A stretch of 64,000 nt of DNA from contig NZ_JAUASV010000003.1 in NCBI RefSeq assembly GCF_030345695.1, positions 62,001 to 126,000 of the forward strand. The letters run 5' to 3'. The notes beneath the pieces are model-generated. The model saw nothing but the letters and a program-made list of their open reading frames with translations. It was not told the origin of the DNA and did no database searches. Numbering within the stretch: position 1 is the first letter of the stretch; each line of letters begins with the position of its first letter. The position numbers and the translations under genes were made by a program. The DNA comes from Galbitalea sp. SE-J8. Its GTDB lineage: Bacteria; Actinomycetota; Actinomycetes; Actinomycetales; Microbacteriaceae. Of the stretch, positions 51,378-60,132 are shown piece after piece.

Positions 51378-52207
51378 CCCAGGGTATCGGCCGCGGCGGC
51401 GAACGCGGGGAACCCGGCGAGGGCACCGCGCGCGACGAGCACGGGCGACGAGATTCCGGTGAGCACGTCGCGCAGCACGGGGGTCGCGACGGCACCGGCA
51501 TCCGGCGTCGTGCTCTCGCCGACGACGAGCAGCGCGCGATCCCGGGCAGCGTGCAGCAGGGCGCGGGCCGGCTCGCCGTGCACGACGGCGGATGACACCA
51601 CGACCCCCGGCGCCGAGTCGCGCGCGCCCGCGACGGCGTCCTCGATCGCGAGCCCCTCGCGCGCCGGGCGCGCGGGCCGGCGGGAGCCCACCGACTGCAC
51701 GACGAGCAGCTCGTCGCCGCGCCGACCGGCCTCCGCCGCCGCGACCCGGGCGAGCCGCGCCCCGGACGAGCGCTGGTCGATGCCGACGACGATGCCCGAT
51801 CGCAGGCGCACGTCGACGTCGGGCACGACGACCACGGGGCACCCGACGGCGCTCGCGATGTCCCAGGCCCGGCTCCGCGCGACCCCGCCTCGGGGGAACG
51901 GATGCTGGTGGGTGCCGATCACGAGCAGGTCGTCCGGTCCGGTGGCGCGCGCGATCGCGTCCGCGACGGACCCGCCGCCCGCGGCCGGCCCGACCACGCG
52001 GGCGTCGACCTCGAGCCCCGGCTGCGCGGAGCGCACCCGGTCCACGACGGCGTCGAGCGCGGTCGATGCGGTGTCCCGGTCGGCGGCGGTGGCGACGCGC
52101 AGCAGACGCAGCGGCGCGGGCACCGCGCGCGTCCGGCGCACGGCCCACGCGAGCGCCCGCTCGCTCGGCCCGCTGCCGTCGAACCCCACGATGCACCTGC
52201 CGGTCAC
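51374..52207 (-). CDS. Universal stress protein with two Usp domains
   Basis: The 277-residue protein begins at GTG 52207 after a strong GAAGGAGGT. Each half shows the Usp fold ([38 protein letters not shown]). The first half ends in an ATP-loop-like [15 protein letters not shown]; the second has a weaker version. Tandem Usp proteins are classic members of DosR regulons. It heads the USP - kinase - regulator operon, and two DosR-like boxes lie between it and the divergent pyruvate formate-lyase. Confidence 0.9.
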   Translation of the reverse strand: MTGRCIVGFDGSGPSERALAWAVRRTRAVPAPLRLLRVATAADRDTASTALDAVVDRVRSAQPGLEVDARVVGPAAGGGSVADAIARATGPDDLLVIGTHQHPFPRGGVARSRAWDIASAVGCPVVVVPDVDVRLRSGIVVGIDQRSSGARLARVAAAEAGRRGDELLVVQSVGSRRPARPAREGLAIEDAVAGARDSAPGVVVSSAVVHGEPARALLHAARDRALLVVGESTTPDAGAVATPVLRDVLTGISSPVLVARGALAGFPAFAAAADTLG

Positions 52208-52262
52208 GCCTCGACCTCCTTCGCCGTCCGTCCCATCCTCGATCCGGCGGGTCGGCGCGACC

Positions 52263-52276
52263 GGGCCGAAAGTCCC
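52263..52276. promoter_or_regulatory. DosR-like box GGGACTTTCGGCCC (minus-strand reading)
   Basis: On the plus strand GGGCCGAAAGTCCC. It matches the core of the mycobacterial DosR motif GGGACTTnnGnCCC. It is about 56 bp upstream of the Usp start and may serve that operon. Confidence 0.65.
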
Positions 52277-52289
52277 GTCCCGCGATCAC

Positions 52290-52303
52290 GGGACCTTCGC
52301 CCT
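52290..52303. promoter_or_regulatory. DosR-like box GGGACCTTCGCCCT
   Basis: Second box in the divergent gap, 77 bp upstream of the pyruvate formate-lyase start, so it faces that operon. It differs from the box at 55444-55457 in two bases. Confidence 0.6.
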
Positions 52304-52379
52304 ACCCCGGGTGCCGGTCCCGGTCGAGGCTGGGATCACCGGGGCGCCGGTGCCGGTGCCCGCCGCAGAGGAGACGACC

Positions 52380-54653
52380 GTGAGCATCATCGAGAACCCG
52401 ACCAGCACCGACACCGCCCGTGGGGCGCGTGACCCGTGGCGCGGATTCGATCGCGGCACCTGGAGCGCCGCGATCGACGTGCGCGACTTCATCCAGCGCA
52501 ACTACACGGCGTACGACGGCGACGACGCGTTCCTCGCCGGGCCGACCGCCCGCACCGAGCGGATCTGGGGCCGGCTGACCACGATGTTCCCCGAGGAGCG
52601 CGAGCGCGGGGTCTACGACGTCGACGCCGACACGCCCGCCTCGATCACCGCGCACGCGCCCGGCTACATCGACCGCGACGAGGAGCTCATCGTCGGCCTG
52701 CAGACGGATGCGCCGCTCAAGCGCGCGATCATGCCGCTCGGCGGCTGGCGGATGGTGGCGACCGAGCTCACGACCTACGGCTACCCGGTGTCGCCCGAGC
52801 TCGAGACGATCTTCACGAGGTACCGCAAGACGCACAACGACGGCGTGTTCGACGTGTACCCGCCGGCCGTCAAGCGCGCGCGGCACAGCCACCTCATCAC
52901 CGGACTGCCCGACGCCTACGGCCGCGGCCGGATCATCGGCGACTACCGCCGCGTGCCGCTCTACGGCGTCGACGCGCTCATCGCCGCGAAGCGCGGCGAG
53001 CGCGCGGAGCTCGACGCGCGGCCGTCGTCGGAGGAGACCATCCGCGCTCGCGAGGAGAACGCCGAGCAGGTGCGCGCCCTGCGGGAGCTCGTGACGATGG
53101 CCGCCGGATACGGCCACGACATCCGCCGGCCCGCGGACGATGCGCGCGAGGCGATCCAGTGGCTCTACTTCGCCTACCTCGGCGCGGTGAAGGAGCAGAA
53201 CGGCGCGGCGATGTCGATCGGCCGCAACACGGCGTTCCTCGACGTGTACCTCGAGCGCGACCTGCGCGACGGCGTGCTCACCGAGTCGGCGGCGCAGGAG
53301 CTCATCGACGACCTCGTGATCAAGCTGCGCATCGTGCGGTTCCTGCGCACCCCCGAGTACGACGCGCTGTTCTCGGGCGACCCGACCTGGGTGACGGAGA
53401 CGATCGGCGGCGTCGGCGAGGACGGGCGCACGCTCGTCACGCGCACGTCGTTCCGCTTCCTGCAGACGCTCTACAACCTCGGCCCGGCCCCCGAGCCGAA
53501 CCTCACGGTGCTGTGGAGCCCGCGGCTGCCGGCCGGGTTCAAGGACTTCTGCGCGCGGGTGTCGATCGACACGTCGGCGATCCAGTACGAGTCCGACGAC
53601 CTCATCCGCGGGTCGTGGGGCGACGACGCCGCGATCGCGTGCTGCGTGTCGCCGATGCGGGTGGGCAAGCAGATGCAGTTCTTCGGCGCGCGCGTCAACG
53701 TCGCCAAGGCGCTGCTCTACGCCATCAACGGCGGTCGCGACGAGGTCTCCGGCGAGCAGATCGCGCCCGCCTCGGCACCGCTCGACGGTGACGTGCTCGA
53801 CTACGAGCAGACCTGGGCCGCCTACCGGAGGCTGCTCGGCTGGCTCGCCGAGACCTACGTCGACGCCCTCAACTGCATCCACTACATGCACGACAAGTAC
53901 GCGTACGAGCGGCTCGAGATGGCGCTGCACGACGGCGACGTGCTGCGCACCATGGCCTGCGGCATCGCCGGGCTCAGCGTCGCGGCCGACTCGCTCTCCG
54001 CCATCCGCTACGCCACGGTGCGGCCGGTGCGCGACGCCAGCGGGCTCGTCGTCGACTACGAGGTCGAGGGGGAGTACCCGTCGTACGGCAACGACGACGA
54101 CCGCGCCGACGCGATCGCCGTGGCCGTCGTGACCGAGTTCATGGAGCTCGTGCGCCGGCACCCGGCCTACCGCGGCGCCGTGCACACCCAGTCGGTGCTC
54201 ACCATCACGTCGAACGTCGTCTACGGCGCGGCGACCGGCAACACCCCCGACGGCCGCCGCGCCGGGGCGCCGTTCGCGCCCGGGGCGAACCCGATGAACG
54301 GCCGCGACACCCACGGCATGCTCGCCTCCGCGCTGAGCGTCGCGAAGCTCCCCTACGAGCAGTCGCAGGACGGCATCTCGCTGACGACCACCGTGGTGCC
54401 CGCGGGCCTCGGCCACACCCGCGTCGAGCAGAGCGCGAACCTCGTCGGGCTGCTCGACGCGTACACCGCCGCGCACGGCTACCACCTCAACGTCAACGTG
54501 CTGAACCGCGAGACGCTCGTCGACGCCATGGAGCACCCCGACCGCTACCCGCAGCTCACGATCCGGGTCTCGGGCTACGCCGTGAACTTCGTGCGCCTCA
54601 CGCGCGAGCAGCAGCTCGACGTCATCAGCAGGACGTTCCATGCCGGGGTCTGA
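52380..54653 (+). CDS. pflB: Pyruvate formate-lyase (formate C-acetyltransferase)
   Basis: The 757-residue glycyl-radical enzyme cleaves pyruvate with CoA to acetyl-CoA and formate without oxygen. It starts at GTG 52380 after GAGGAG. The active-site cysteine pair C421-C422 is in [11 protein letters not shown], and the radical glycine G732 is in [11 protein letters not shown]. The N-terminus ([10 protein letters not shown] and [17 protein letters not shown]) and length fit true PflB rather than a glycerol or choline lyase. The activase gene overlaps its end. DosR-like boxes upstream and the neighbouring sensor genes suggest induction when oxygen runs low. Confidence 0.95.
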   Translation: MSIIENPTSTDTARGARDPWRGFDRGTWSAAIDVRDFIQRNYTAYDGDDAFLAGPTARTERIWGRLTTMFPEERERGVYDVDADTPASITAHAPGYIDRDEELIVGLQTDAPLKRAIMPLGGWRMVATELTTYGYPVSPELETIFTRYRKTHNDGVFDVYPPAVKRARHSHLITGLPDAYGRGRIIGDYRRVPLYGVDALIAAKRGERAELDARPSSEETIRAREENAEQVRALRELVTMAAGYGHDIRRPADDAREAIQWLYFAYLGAVKEQNGAAMSIGRNTAFLDVYLERDLRDGVLTESAAQELIDDLVIKLRIVRFLRTPEYDALFSGDPTWVTETIGGVGEDGRTLVTRTSFRFLQTLYNLGPAPEPNLTVLWSPRLPAGFKDFCARVSIDTSAIQYESDDLIRGSWGDDAAIACCVSPMRVGKQMQFFGARVNVAKALLYAINGGRDEVSGEQIAPASAPLDGDVLDYEQTWAAYRRLLGWLAETYVDALNCIHYMHDKYAYERLEMALHDGDVLRTMACGIAGLSVAADSLSAIRYATVRPVRDASGLVVDYEVEGEYPSYGNDDDRADAIAVAVVTEFMELVRRHPAYRGAVHTQSVLTITSNVVYGAATGNTPDGRRAGAPFAPGANPMNGRDTHGMLASALSVAKLPYEQSQDGISLTTTVVPAGLGHTRVEQSANLVGLLDAYTAAHGYHLNVNVLNRETLVDAMEHPDRYPQLTIRVSGYAVNFVRLTREQQLDVISRTFHAGV

Positions 54654-55413
54654 CCGGCCGAGCACCGCGGCGATGGTCGCGTCCGGCGAGACGGCGAGCG
54701 TGCACTCCTGGGAGCTCGTGACCGCCGTCGACGGACCGGGCACCCGGATGACGCTGTTCCTCTCCGGGTGCCCGCTGCGCTGCCAGTACTGCCAGAACCC
54801 CGACACGCTCCTCCTGCACGACGGCGTCGAGACGAGCGCCGACGAGGTGATCGCCCGCATCCTCCGCTATCGCGGGGTGTTCGACGCGACCGGTGGCGGG
54901 GTGACGATCTCCGGGGGTGAGCCGCTGCTGCAGGCGGCCTTCGTCGAGCGCGTGTTCCGCGCCTGCCGCGAGGCGGGCATCCGCACCGCCCTCGACACGT
55001 CCGGCTTCCTCGGCGCGCGCGCCTCCGACGCCCTGCTCGCGGACACGGGTCTCGTGCTGCTCGACGTCAAGTCCGGGCTGCCCGACGTGTACCGCGAGGT
55101 GACGAGACGCCCGCTGCGCCCCACCGTCGAGTTCGGCGACCGGCTCGCGGCGCTCGGCGTGCCGACCTGGGTGCGCTTCGTGCTCGTGCCGGGACTCACC
55201 GACGGCGTCCGGAACGTCGAGGCGGTCGCCGACATCGTGGAGCGCTGGCCGAACGTCGGGCGCCTCGAGGTGCTGCCGTTCCACCAGCTGGGCGCCGGCA
55301 AGTGGGCACGACTCGGCCGGCCGTACACCCTCGAGGGCGTGCGGCCCCCGGATGCCGACCTCGTCGCGCGCGTGCAGCAGCAGTTCCGCGCACGCGGCCT
55401 CACCGTGTACTGA
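54640..55413 (+). CDS. pflA: Pyruvate formate-lyase activating enzyme (radical SAM)
   Basis: The 257-residue radical SAM enzyme installs the glycyl radical on PflB. The [4Fe-4S] ligands C44, C48 and C51 form the C-x3-C-x2-C motif in [13 protein letters not shown], and the SAM-binding GGE motif is [10 protein letters not shown]. It starts 14 bp before the pflB stop, so translation is coupled. The N-terminal 22 residues are slightly longer than in E. coli PflA. Length and motifs otherwise fit the family well. Confidence 0.94.
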   Translation: MPGSDRPSTAAMVASGETASVHSWELVTAVDGPGTRMTLFLSGCPLRCQYCQNPDTLLLHDGVETSADEVIARILRYRGVFDATGGGVTISGGEPLLQAAFVERVFRACREAGIRTALDTSGFLGARASDALLADTGLVLLDVKSGLPDVYREVTRRPLRPTVEFGDRLAALGVPTWVRFVLVPGLTDGVRNVEAVADIVERWPNVGRLEVLPFHQLGAGKWARLGRPYTLEGVRPPDADLVARVQQQFRARGLTVY

Positions 55414-55443
55414 CCGTTCGCGGCGCGGGCCGCTCGCGAACGG

Positions 55444-55457
55444 GGGACCTTCGGCCC
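55444..55457. promoter_or_regulatory. DosR-like box GGGACCTTCGGCCC
   Basis: The clearest of the three boxes, 86 bp upstream of the next gene and 31 bp after pflA. It suggests a separate promoter for the small membrane protein under the same response regulator. Confidence 0.62.
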
Positions 55458-55491
55458 CGTCGCGAGGCCCGGCGCGCGGTTGCCTGGAGGT

Positions 55492-55521
55492 ATCCACTCA
55501 CCGGCCATCCACTCACCGGCC
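55492..55521 (+). repeat. Tandem 15-bp repeat in a leader
   Basis: ATCCACTCACCGGCC occurs twice head to tail, followed by a partial third unit (ATCCACGG). It lies between the DosR-like box and the ribosome site of the membrane protein gene. Confidence 0.8.
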
Positions 55522-55542
55522 ATCCACGGAAGAAGGAATCCC

Positions 55543-56031
55543 ATGACCGCCACCGCTCTCCCCGCCCCCGCAGCTGCCGCGCCCGCCGCGGTGAGCACCG
55601 TCCGCCTCGCCGTCGTGCGCTGGATCGGCCTCGTCGGCATCCTCGCCGGCATCGTCATGATCGCGGCGGGCGGCACCGTCTGGGGCATGGTGAGCTCGCA
55701 GCTCGCCGACCAGAAGATCACCGTCGCCGAGGACGCGCCGTTCCTCGCGGGCAACACCGTCGACGGCCCGTTGAGCGCCTACGCGCAGGCCACGATCATC
55801 AACACGCACGCGCTGGAGATGAGCGACGGCAAGACCTACGCGCAGCTCGATCGCGACGACCCGATGCGGGCCACCGTCATGAACGCCTCGTTCCTGCGGG
55901 CCTCGCTGTTCACGTCGGTCGTGTCGTTCGGCGTCGCCGCCTTCGCGATGGGCACGGGCCTCATCGTCGGCCTGCTGGGCTTCGCGCTCACCCGCCTCGT
56001 GCCCGCAACGCGCCGTCGCGCGGGAGCCTGA
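55543..56031 (+). CDS. Small two-span membrane protein of unknown function
   Basis: The 162-residue protein starts at ATG 55543 after AAGGAA. Two hydrophobic stretches (about residues 25-48, WIGLVGILAGIVMIAAGG, and 124-148) flank a polar loop of about 75 residues with NTVDGPLSAYAQATIINTHA. Similar actinobacterial proteins are often labelled aromatic ring-opening dioxygenase LigA, a name with no support here because there is no metal site. The DosR-like box upstream links it to the low-oxygen response. Confidence 0.75.
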   Translation: MTATALPAPAAAAPAAVSTVRLAVVRWIGLVGILAGIVMIAAGGTVWGMVSSQLADQKITVAEDAPFLAGNTVDGPLSAYAQATIINTHALEMSDGKTYAQLDRDDPMRATVMNASFLRASLFTSVVSFGVAAFAMGTGLIVGLLGFALTRLVPATRRRAGA

Positions 56032-56056
56032 GCGGCATCCGTATCCGTCGCGTCAT

Positions 56057-56091
56057 CGGGGCGCGCTCGACACCTCGTCGGGCGCGCCCCG
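56057..56091. terminator. Hairpin between convergent genes
   Basis: CGGGGCGCGC (56057-56066) pairs perfectly with GCGCGCCCCG (56082-56091) around a 15-base loop. It lies between the membrane protein and acetyltransferase stops. Confidence 0.65.
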
Positions 56092-56092
56092 C

Positions 56093-56977
56093 TCATTCCC
56101 GGCGGGTGCGGTCGCGTCGCTCGGGCAGCGGCTCGTACCCCGCCGCGCGGTAGGTCGCGATCGCGCTCGTGCGCACGCTCTCCGTGCACACCATCGCGCT
56201 CGACGCCCCCATCCGCTGCAGCTCGGCGGCCGCGGCGCGGCACACCGACGTGCCGTAGCCGTGCCGGCGGTGGCCGGCATGCACCCCCATCGGCTCGAGC
56301 AGTCCCGGCCGGCCTGCGCCGGCGGACCAGACGATGACGCCCGCGACGGCGGTGCCGGCGTCGTCGAGCGCGAGCAGGCCGCGTGCGCTCGCGAACGCGT
56401 GACCCGCGGCCATCTCGCGCCACACCACGTCGGTGAAGCGCGTGCTGTCCCAGGCCGAGCGATGCACGGCGGTGAACGCCGGCACGTCGTCCGGCCCGAC
56501 GATCTCGATGCGCAGGCCGGGCGGGGGTACCGGCACCGAGAGGTCGCGCCGCAGCGGCGACCACGAATCGGCGGCCTCCCAGCCGGCCGCGTCGAGCAGG
56601 TCGCGCACGCGGGTGCCGTCCGGCGCCTCGACGGATGCGGTCCCCGCCGGGAACACGCCGGCCAGCGGATCGGAGACGTCGGCCACGATCCGGGCGGCGA
56701 TGCCGTCCGCATCCCAGTGCGCGGGCGCGAGCGTCAGGCGCAGCACCTCCGGCCCGTCGAGGAGCCCGATCGCGACGAGCCGTCCGTCCTGCCGCCAGAC
56801 GCGGACCGCCGCGGCCGTCGCCGCGGCGCCCAGGCGCGCGTGCCATCCCAGGTCGCCCGGATGCAGCTGGATCGGGGCGTCGTCGCGCTGCCAGCCGGCG
56901 AGCGTGTCGATGATCCCGTCGAGCTGCTCGACGGACGGCACCGCGAGCTCGAACGCCATGCGCCGAGTCAACACCAT
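56093..56977 (-). CDS. GNAT-family N-acetyltransferase
   Basis: The 294-residue protein has a divergent N-terminal half and a C-terminal GNAT domain with the acetyl-CoA loop VHAGHRRHGYGTSVCRAA (R/Q-x-x-G-x-G/A type) and the final SAIATYRAAGYEP block. ATG 56977 follows a G-rich stretch; ATG 56959 is the alternative and would remove six residues. The target is unknown. It is convergent with the membrane protein gene and divergent from the ROK operon, with no visible link to either. Confidence 0.82.
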   Translation of the reverse strand: MVLTRRMAFELAVPSVEQLDGIIDTLAGWQRDDAPIQLHPGDLGWHARLGAAATAAAVRVWRQDGRLVAIGLLDGPEVLRLTLAPAHWDADGIAARIVADVSDPLAGVFPAGTASVEAPDGTRVRDLLDAAGWEAADSWSPLRRDLSVPVPPPGLRIEIVGPDDVPAFTAVHRSAWDSTRFTDVVWREMAAGHAFASARGLLALDDAGTAVAGVIVWSAGAGRPGLLEPMGVHAGHRRHGYGTSVCRAAAAELQRMGASSAMVCTESVRTSAIATYRAAGYEPLPERRDRTRRE

Positions 56978-57011
56978 GCCCGCGCCCCCGAACGGGGGAG
57001 CGGGCGGGGTT

Positions 57012-57040
57012 TGACGTCGCGGGCGCTTGCACCTAGGGTT
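57012..57040 (+). promoter_or_regulatory. Promoter of the ROK-ABC operon
   Basis: TTGACG (57012-57017) and TAGGGT (57035-57040) with a 17-bp spacer. An A/T-rich imperfect palindrome around TTTGTT and AAATAAA (57040-57060) follows and may be the ROK operator. Confidence 0.6.
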
Positions 57041-57068
57041 TGTTCGCAGGTAAATAAAAGAGGAAACA

Positions 57069-58307
57069 ATGGCGATTCGCTCTCGAGCCGGTGCCGACGT
57101 CAACCGTTCGGCGATCCTGGCCCATCTCGGCGCGCAGGGGTCCGCATCCCGCGCCGATCTCTCGCGCGCGCTCGGCGTGTCACCCGCGCTCATGACGCAG
57201 CTCACCCGCGACCTGATCGGCGACGGGCTCATCGTCGAGCTCGACCGGAGCTCGTCGAACGGCGGCCGGCCGGCCCGCCTGCTCGGCCTCGCCTCGAGCG
57301 CGGGGCGCGCCATCGGCGTCAAGGTGGTCGCCGACCACGTCGCCTTCGTCGAGGTCGGCATCGGCGGGCAGCTGCTGCGCACCGCGAGCGAGCCGTTCGA
57401 CGCGGCATCCGTGCTCGCGGTCTCGGAGCTCGTCACGCTGCTCAAGCGGTTCATCGCCGGCGGAGGCGACGCGCCGCTGCTCGGCGTCGGGGTCGGCGTG
57501 CCCGGCAGCGTGCTCCAGCAGCAGTCCGGCGTCGTCGACTCGACCCAGCTCGGCTGGACCCGGGTGCCGCTCGGCGACGCGCTCCAGCGCGCGCTCGGCC
57601 TGCCCGTCATCGTCGACAACAACGTCAACGCGCTGAGCATGGCCGAGCGGCTCTTCGGACGCGGACGCGGGCACCGCGACTTCCTCGTCGTGACCATCGG
57701 CACCGGCGTCGGCGCGGGCATCGTCACCGACGGTGCCGTGCTGCGCGGGCACGGGGGCGGCGCCGGCGAGATCGGCCACGTGCCCGTCGAGCTGGACGGC
57801 CCGCCGTGCCAGTGCGGCAACCGCGGATGCCTCGAGGCGATCGTGGGCGAGGCCGCCCTCCTGCGCCGGGCTCGCGAGCAGGGCATCCTGGCCCCCGACG
57901 CCGGCATGGCCGCGCTCCGGGCCGCCGCCGACGAGGGGGACGCGCGCGCGCAGGCGCTGTTCGGCGACGCCGGGCACACCCTCGGACGTGCGCTCGCGGG
58001 CGTCGTCAACGTCATCGACCCCGAGATCATCATCCTGCTCGGCGAGGGCGTCTCGGCCTGGGATCACTGGTCGTTCGGATTCGAGCCGGCCTTCCGAGGC
58101 TCGCTCGTCCCGGGCAAGCGCGGCATCCCCGTGGTCGTCGAGAGCTGGCAGGACGACAGCTGGGCGCAGGGCGCCGCCGCGCTCGTGCTCGCCACGCCCT
58201 TCGACGCCGAGGGCGTCGCGGGCGACCAGGGCCGGCTCGTGCGTCAGCGCCTGGCCGAGCAGGTCTCCGCGCAGGACGGCGCGGGCACGGAAGCGTCCGG
58301 CTCATGA
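57069..58307 (+). CDS. ROK-family transcriptional regulator
   Basis: The 412-residue regulator starts at ATG 57069 after GAGG. An N-terminal winged helix (VNRSAILAHLGAQGSASRAD and GVSPALMTQLTRDL) is followed by a sugar-kinase-like ROK domain. Its ATP/sugar-site residues and the zinc motif CQCGNRGCLEA are present (GEIGHVPVELD just before it). Such proteins (NagC/XylR type) release DNA when they bind a sugar. It is the first gene of an operon with the ABC transporter, overlapping the MalF start, so it likely controls its own operon. Confidence 0.93.
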   Translation: MAIRSRAGADVNRSAILAHLGAQGSASRADLSRALGVSPALMTQLTRDLIGDGLIVELDRSSSNGGRPARLLGLASSAGRAIGVKVVADHVAFVEVGIGGQLLRTASEPFDAASVLAVSELVTLLKRFIAGGGDAPLLGVGVGVPGSVLQQQSGVVDSTQLGWTRVPLGDALQRALGLPVIVDNNVNALSMAERLFGRGRGHRDFLVVTIGTGVGAGIVTDGAVLRGHGGGAGEIGHVPVELDGPPCQCGNRGCLEAIVGEAALLRRAREQGILAPDAGMAALRAAADEGDARAQALFGDAGHTLGRALAGVVNVIDPEIIILLGEGVSAWDHWSFGFEPAFRGSLVPGKRGIPVVVESWQDDSWAQGAAALVLATPFDAEGVAGDQGRLVRQRLAEQVSAQDGAGTEASGS

Positions 58308-59212
58308 CTGTCGTCGGCATCCGCCCGCGCCCGCCGGCGGGACGGCGCCTGCGCTACGCGCTCGTCGTGCTCGCCTTCCTGCTGCCGAGCGCCGTCCCGC
58401 TCGCCCTCTTCGTGCTCGCGCCGATGGTCGGCGCGGCGTGGATCAGCCTCACCAGGTGGAACCTGCTCGCCCCGGCGCGGTTCATCGGGCTCGACAACTA
58501 CGTCGCCCTGCTCACCGACCCGACGACGGGCGACGTGTTCCTGCACACGCTCTCGTACGTGGCGGGCTACCTGCCGATCGTGTACGTCGTCGGGCTTGCT
58601 CTCGCGCTCGCGCTCAACACCGCGCTCAAGGGCCGCGGCCTGCTGCGCGGCATCTACTTCCTGCCCGTCGTCACGAGCTGGATCGCGGTCGCCATCGTGT
58701 GGCGGTGGCTGCTGAGCCCGAAGTCCGGAGTCGTCAACAGCGTGCTCGGATTCTTCGGCATCGACGGTCCCGGGTGGTGGACCGATCCGCACTGGGCGAT
58801 GCCCTCGATCATCCTGGCGTCCGCCTGGAAGGACGTCGGCTTCGTCATGGTCATCCTGCTCGCGGGACTCCAGGCCATCCCGACCGATCTGCACGACGCC
58901 GCCCGCGTCGACGGAGCCGGATGGTGGCGGCGGCTGTTCAGCGTCACGCTCCCGCTGCTGTCCCCGTCCACGTTCTTCGTCATCGTCATCTCGCTCATCA
59001 ACGGGTTCCAGGTCTTCGACCAGGTGTACGCGATGACCGGGGGCGGACCGAACGGGGCGAGCGAGGTCGTCGTGCAGCAGATCTACGACCTCACGTTCCG
59101 CTACGGGCGCGCCGGGGAGGCATCCGCCCTCTCCTGGCTGCTGTTCGTCGTCGTGCTCGCCGTCACGCTCATCCAGGTGCGCGGACAGAGGAGGTGGGTC
59201 GTCTATGGCTGA
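58304..59212 (+). CDS. Carbohydrate ABC permease, MalF type
   Basis: The 302-residue CUT1 permease starts at the ATG overlapping the ROK stop; the long frame upstream is antisense or out of frame to ROK. It has six membrane spans and the EAA loop LHDAARVDGAGWWRRLFSV (DAA instead of EAA) with LPLLSP. It overlaps the MalG gene by eight bases. Confidence 0.92.
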   Translation: MTVVGIRPRPPAGRRLRYALVVLAFLLPSAVPLALFVLAPMVGAAWISLTRWNLLAPARFIGLDNYVALLTDPTTGDVFLHTLSYVAGYLPIVYVVGLALALALNTALKGRGLLRGIYFLPVVTSWIAVAIVWRWLLSPKSGVVNSVLGFFGIDGPGWWTDPHWAMPSIILASAWKDVGFVMVILLAGLQAIPTDLHDAARVDGAGWWRRLFSVTLPLLSPSTFFVIVISLINGFQVFDQVYAMTGGGPNGASEVVVQQIYDLTFRYGRAGEASALSWLLFVVVLAVTLIQVRGQRRWVVYG

Positions 59213-60077
59213 CACCGCCGTGCGCACCCTCGCGGTCGCGGCGCCGAGGGCGCACGGCTCGGCGGGACGGCGGGCCCGCACCGTGCTGCTGCACGTCGTC
59301 GTCATCGCGGGCGCGCTCGCGATGCTCGTGCCGTTCGTCTGGACGGTCGTCGTGTCGATCACGCCGGGCGCCACGCTCACCTCGACACCCGAGCTCATCC
59401 CGTCGGATGCGTCGCTCGGCGCGTACGGGCGGCTGTTCGCCGAGCGGCCGTTCGGGCAGGTCGTGCTCAACAGCCTGATGCTCGCGGTCGCGACCACGCT
59501 CGCCCAGCTCGTGACGAGCTCGACCGCCGCCTACGCGTTCAGCCGGCTGCCGTTCCGGGGCAGCGGCGTCGTGTTCGGCGTGTACCTGGCGACCATGATG
59601 ATCCCGCTGCAGGTGCTCATCGTGCCGCTGTTCGTCGAGCTCAAGTCGTTCGGGCTCATCGACACCTACCTGGGCGCGCTGCTGCCGAGCATCGCATCCG
59701 CGTTCGGCATCTTCCTGCTGCGGCAGGCGATCAACCAGGTGCCGCGCGAGCTCGACGAGGCCGCGACGCTGGACGGCGCGGGCCACCTGAGGATCTTCGC
59801 GAGCGTCATCCTGCCGAACATCGGGCCGGCCATCGCGACCCTCACGGTCTTCGCGTTCATGAACAGCTGGAACAGCTTCCTGTGGCCGCTCATCGTGCTG
59901 CGCTCGCCCGAGCTGCAGACGCTGCCCATCGCGCTCGCCGGGCTCCAGGGCCAGTACACGTCCGACTGGGACGTCATCATGGCCGGCTCCGTCGTGAGCA
60001 TCCTGCCGATGCTCGCGCTCTACATCTTCGCCCAGCGATACGTCATCCAGGGCGTCGCCAGCTCCGGGATCAAGTGA
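59205..60077 (+). CDS. Carbohydrate ABC permease, MalG type
   Basis: The 290-residue CUT1 permease pairs with the MalF protein. The EAA loop is LDEAATLDGAGHLRIFASV with LPNIGPA. The tail QRYVIQGVASSGIK is typical. A 55-bp gap leads to the binding protein gene. Confidence 0.92.
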   Translation: MADTAVRTLAVAAPRAHGSAGRRARTVLLHVVVIAGALAMLVPFVWTVVVSITPGATLTSTPELIPSDASLGAYGRLFAERPFGQVVLNSLMLAVATTLAQLVTSSTAAYAFSRLPFRGSGVVFGVYLATMMIPLQVLIVPLFVELKSFGLIDTYLGALLPSIASAFGIFLLRQAINQVPRELDEAATLDGAGHLRIFASVILPNIGPAIATLTVFAFMNSWNSFLWPLIVLRSPELQTLPIALAGLQGQYTSDWDVIMAGSVVSILPMLALYIFAQRYVIQGVASSGIK

Positions 60078-60132
60078 TCCCGGACTCCCACCGCACCATC
60101 AGCATCCATCCGAATCAAAGGAGATCGCCATC

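Noticed and set aside
49512-52379. Long N-terminal extension in frame with pyruvate formate-lyase
   Set aside because: The extension lies antisense to the sensor kinase and Usp genes; the real start is GTG 52380 with GAGGAG upstream and a normal PflB N-terminus.
55543-56031. Annotation as aromatic ring-opening dioxygenase LigA
   Set aside because: The protein has two membrane spans and no metal-binding or LigA-type residues; the label is a propagated error for this kind of protein.
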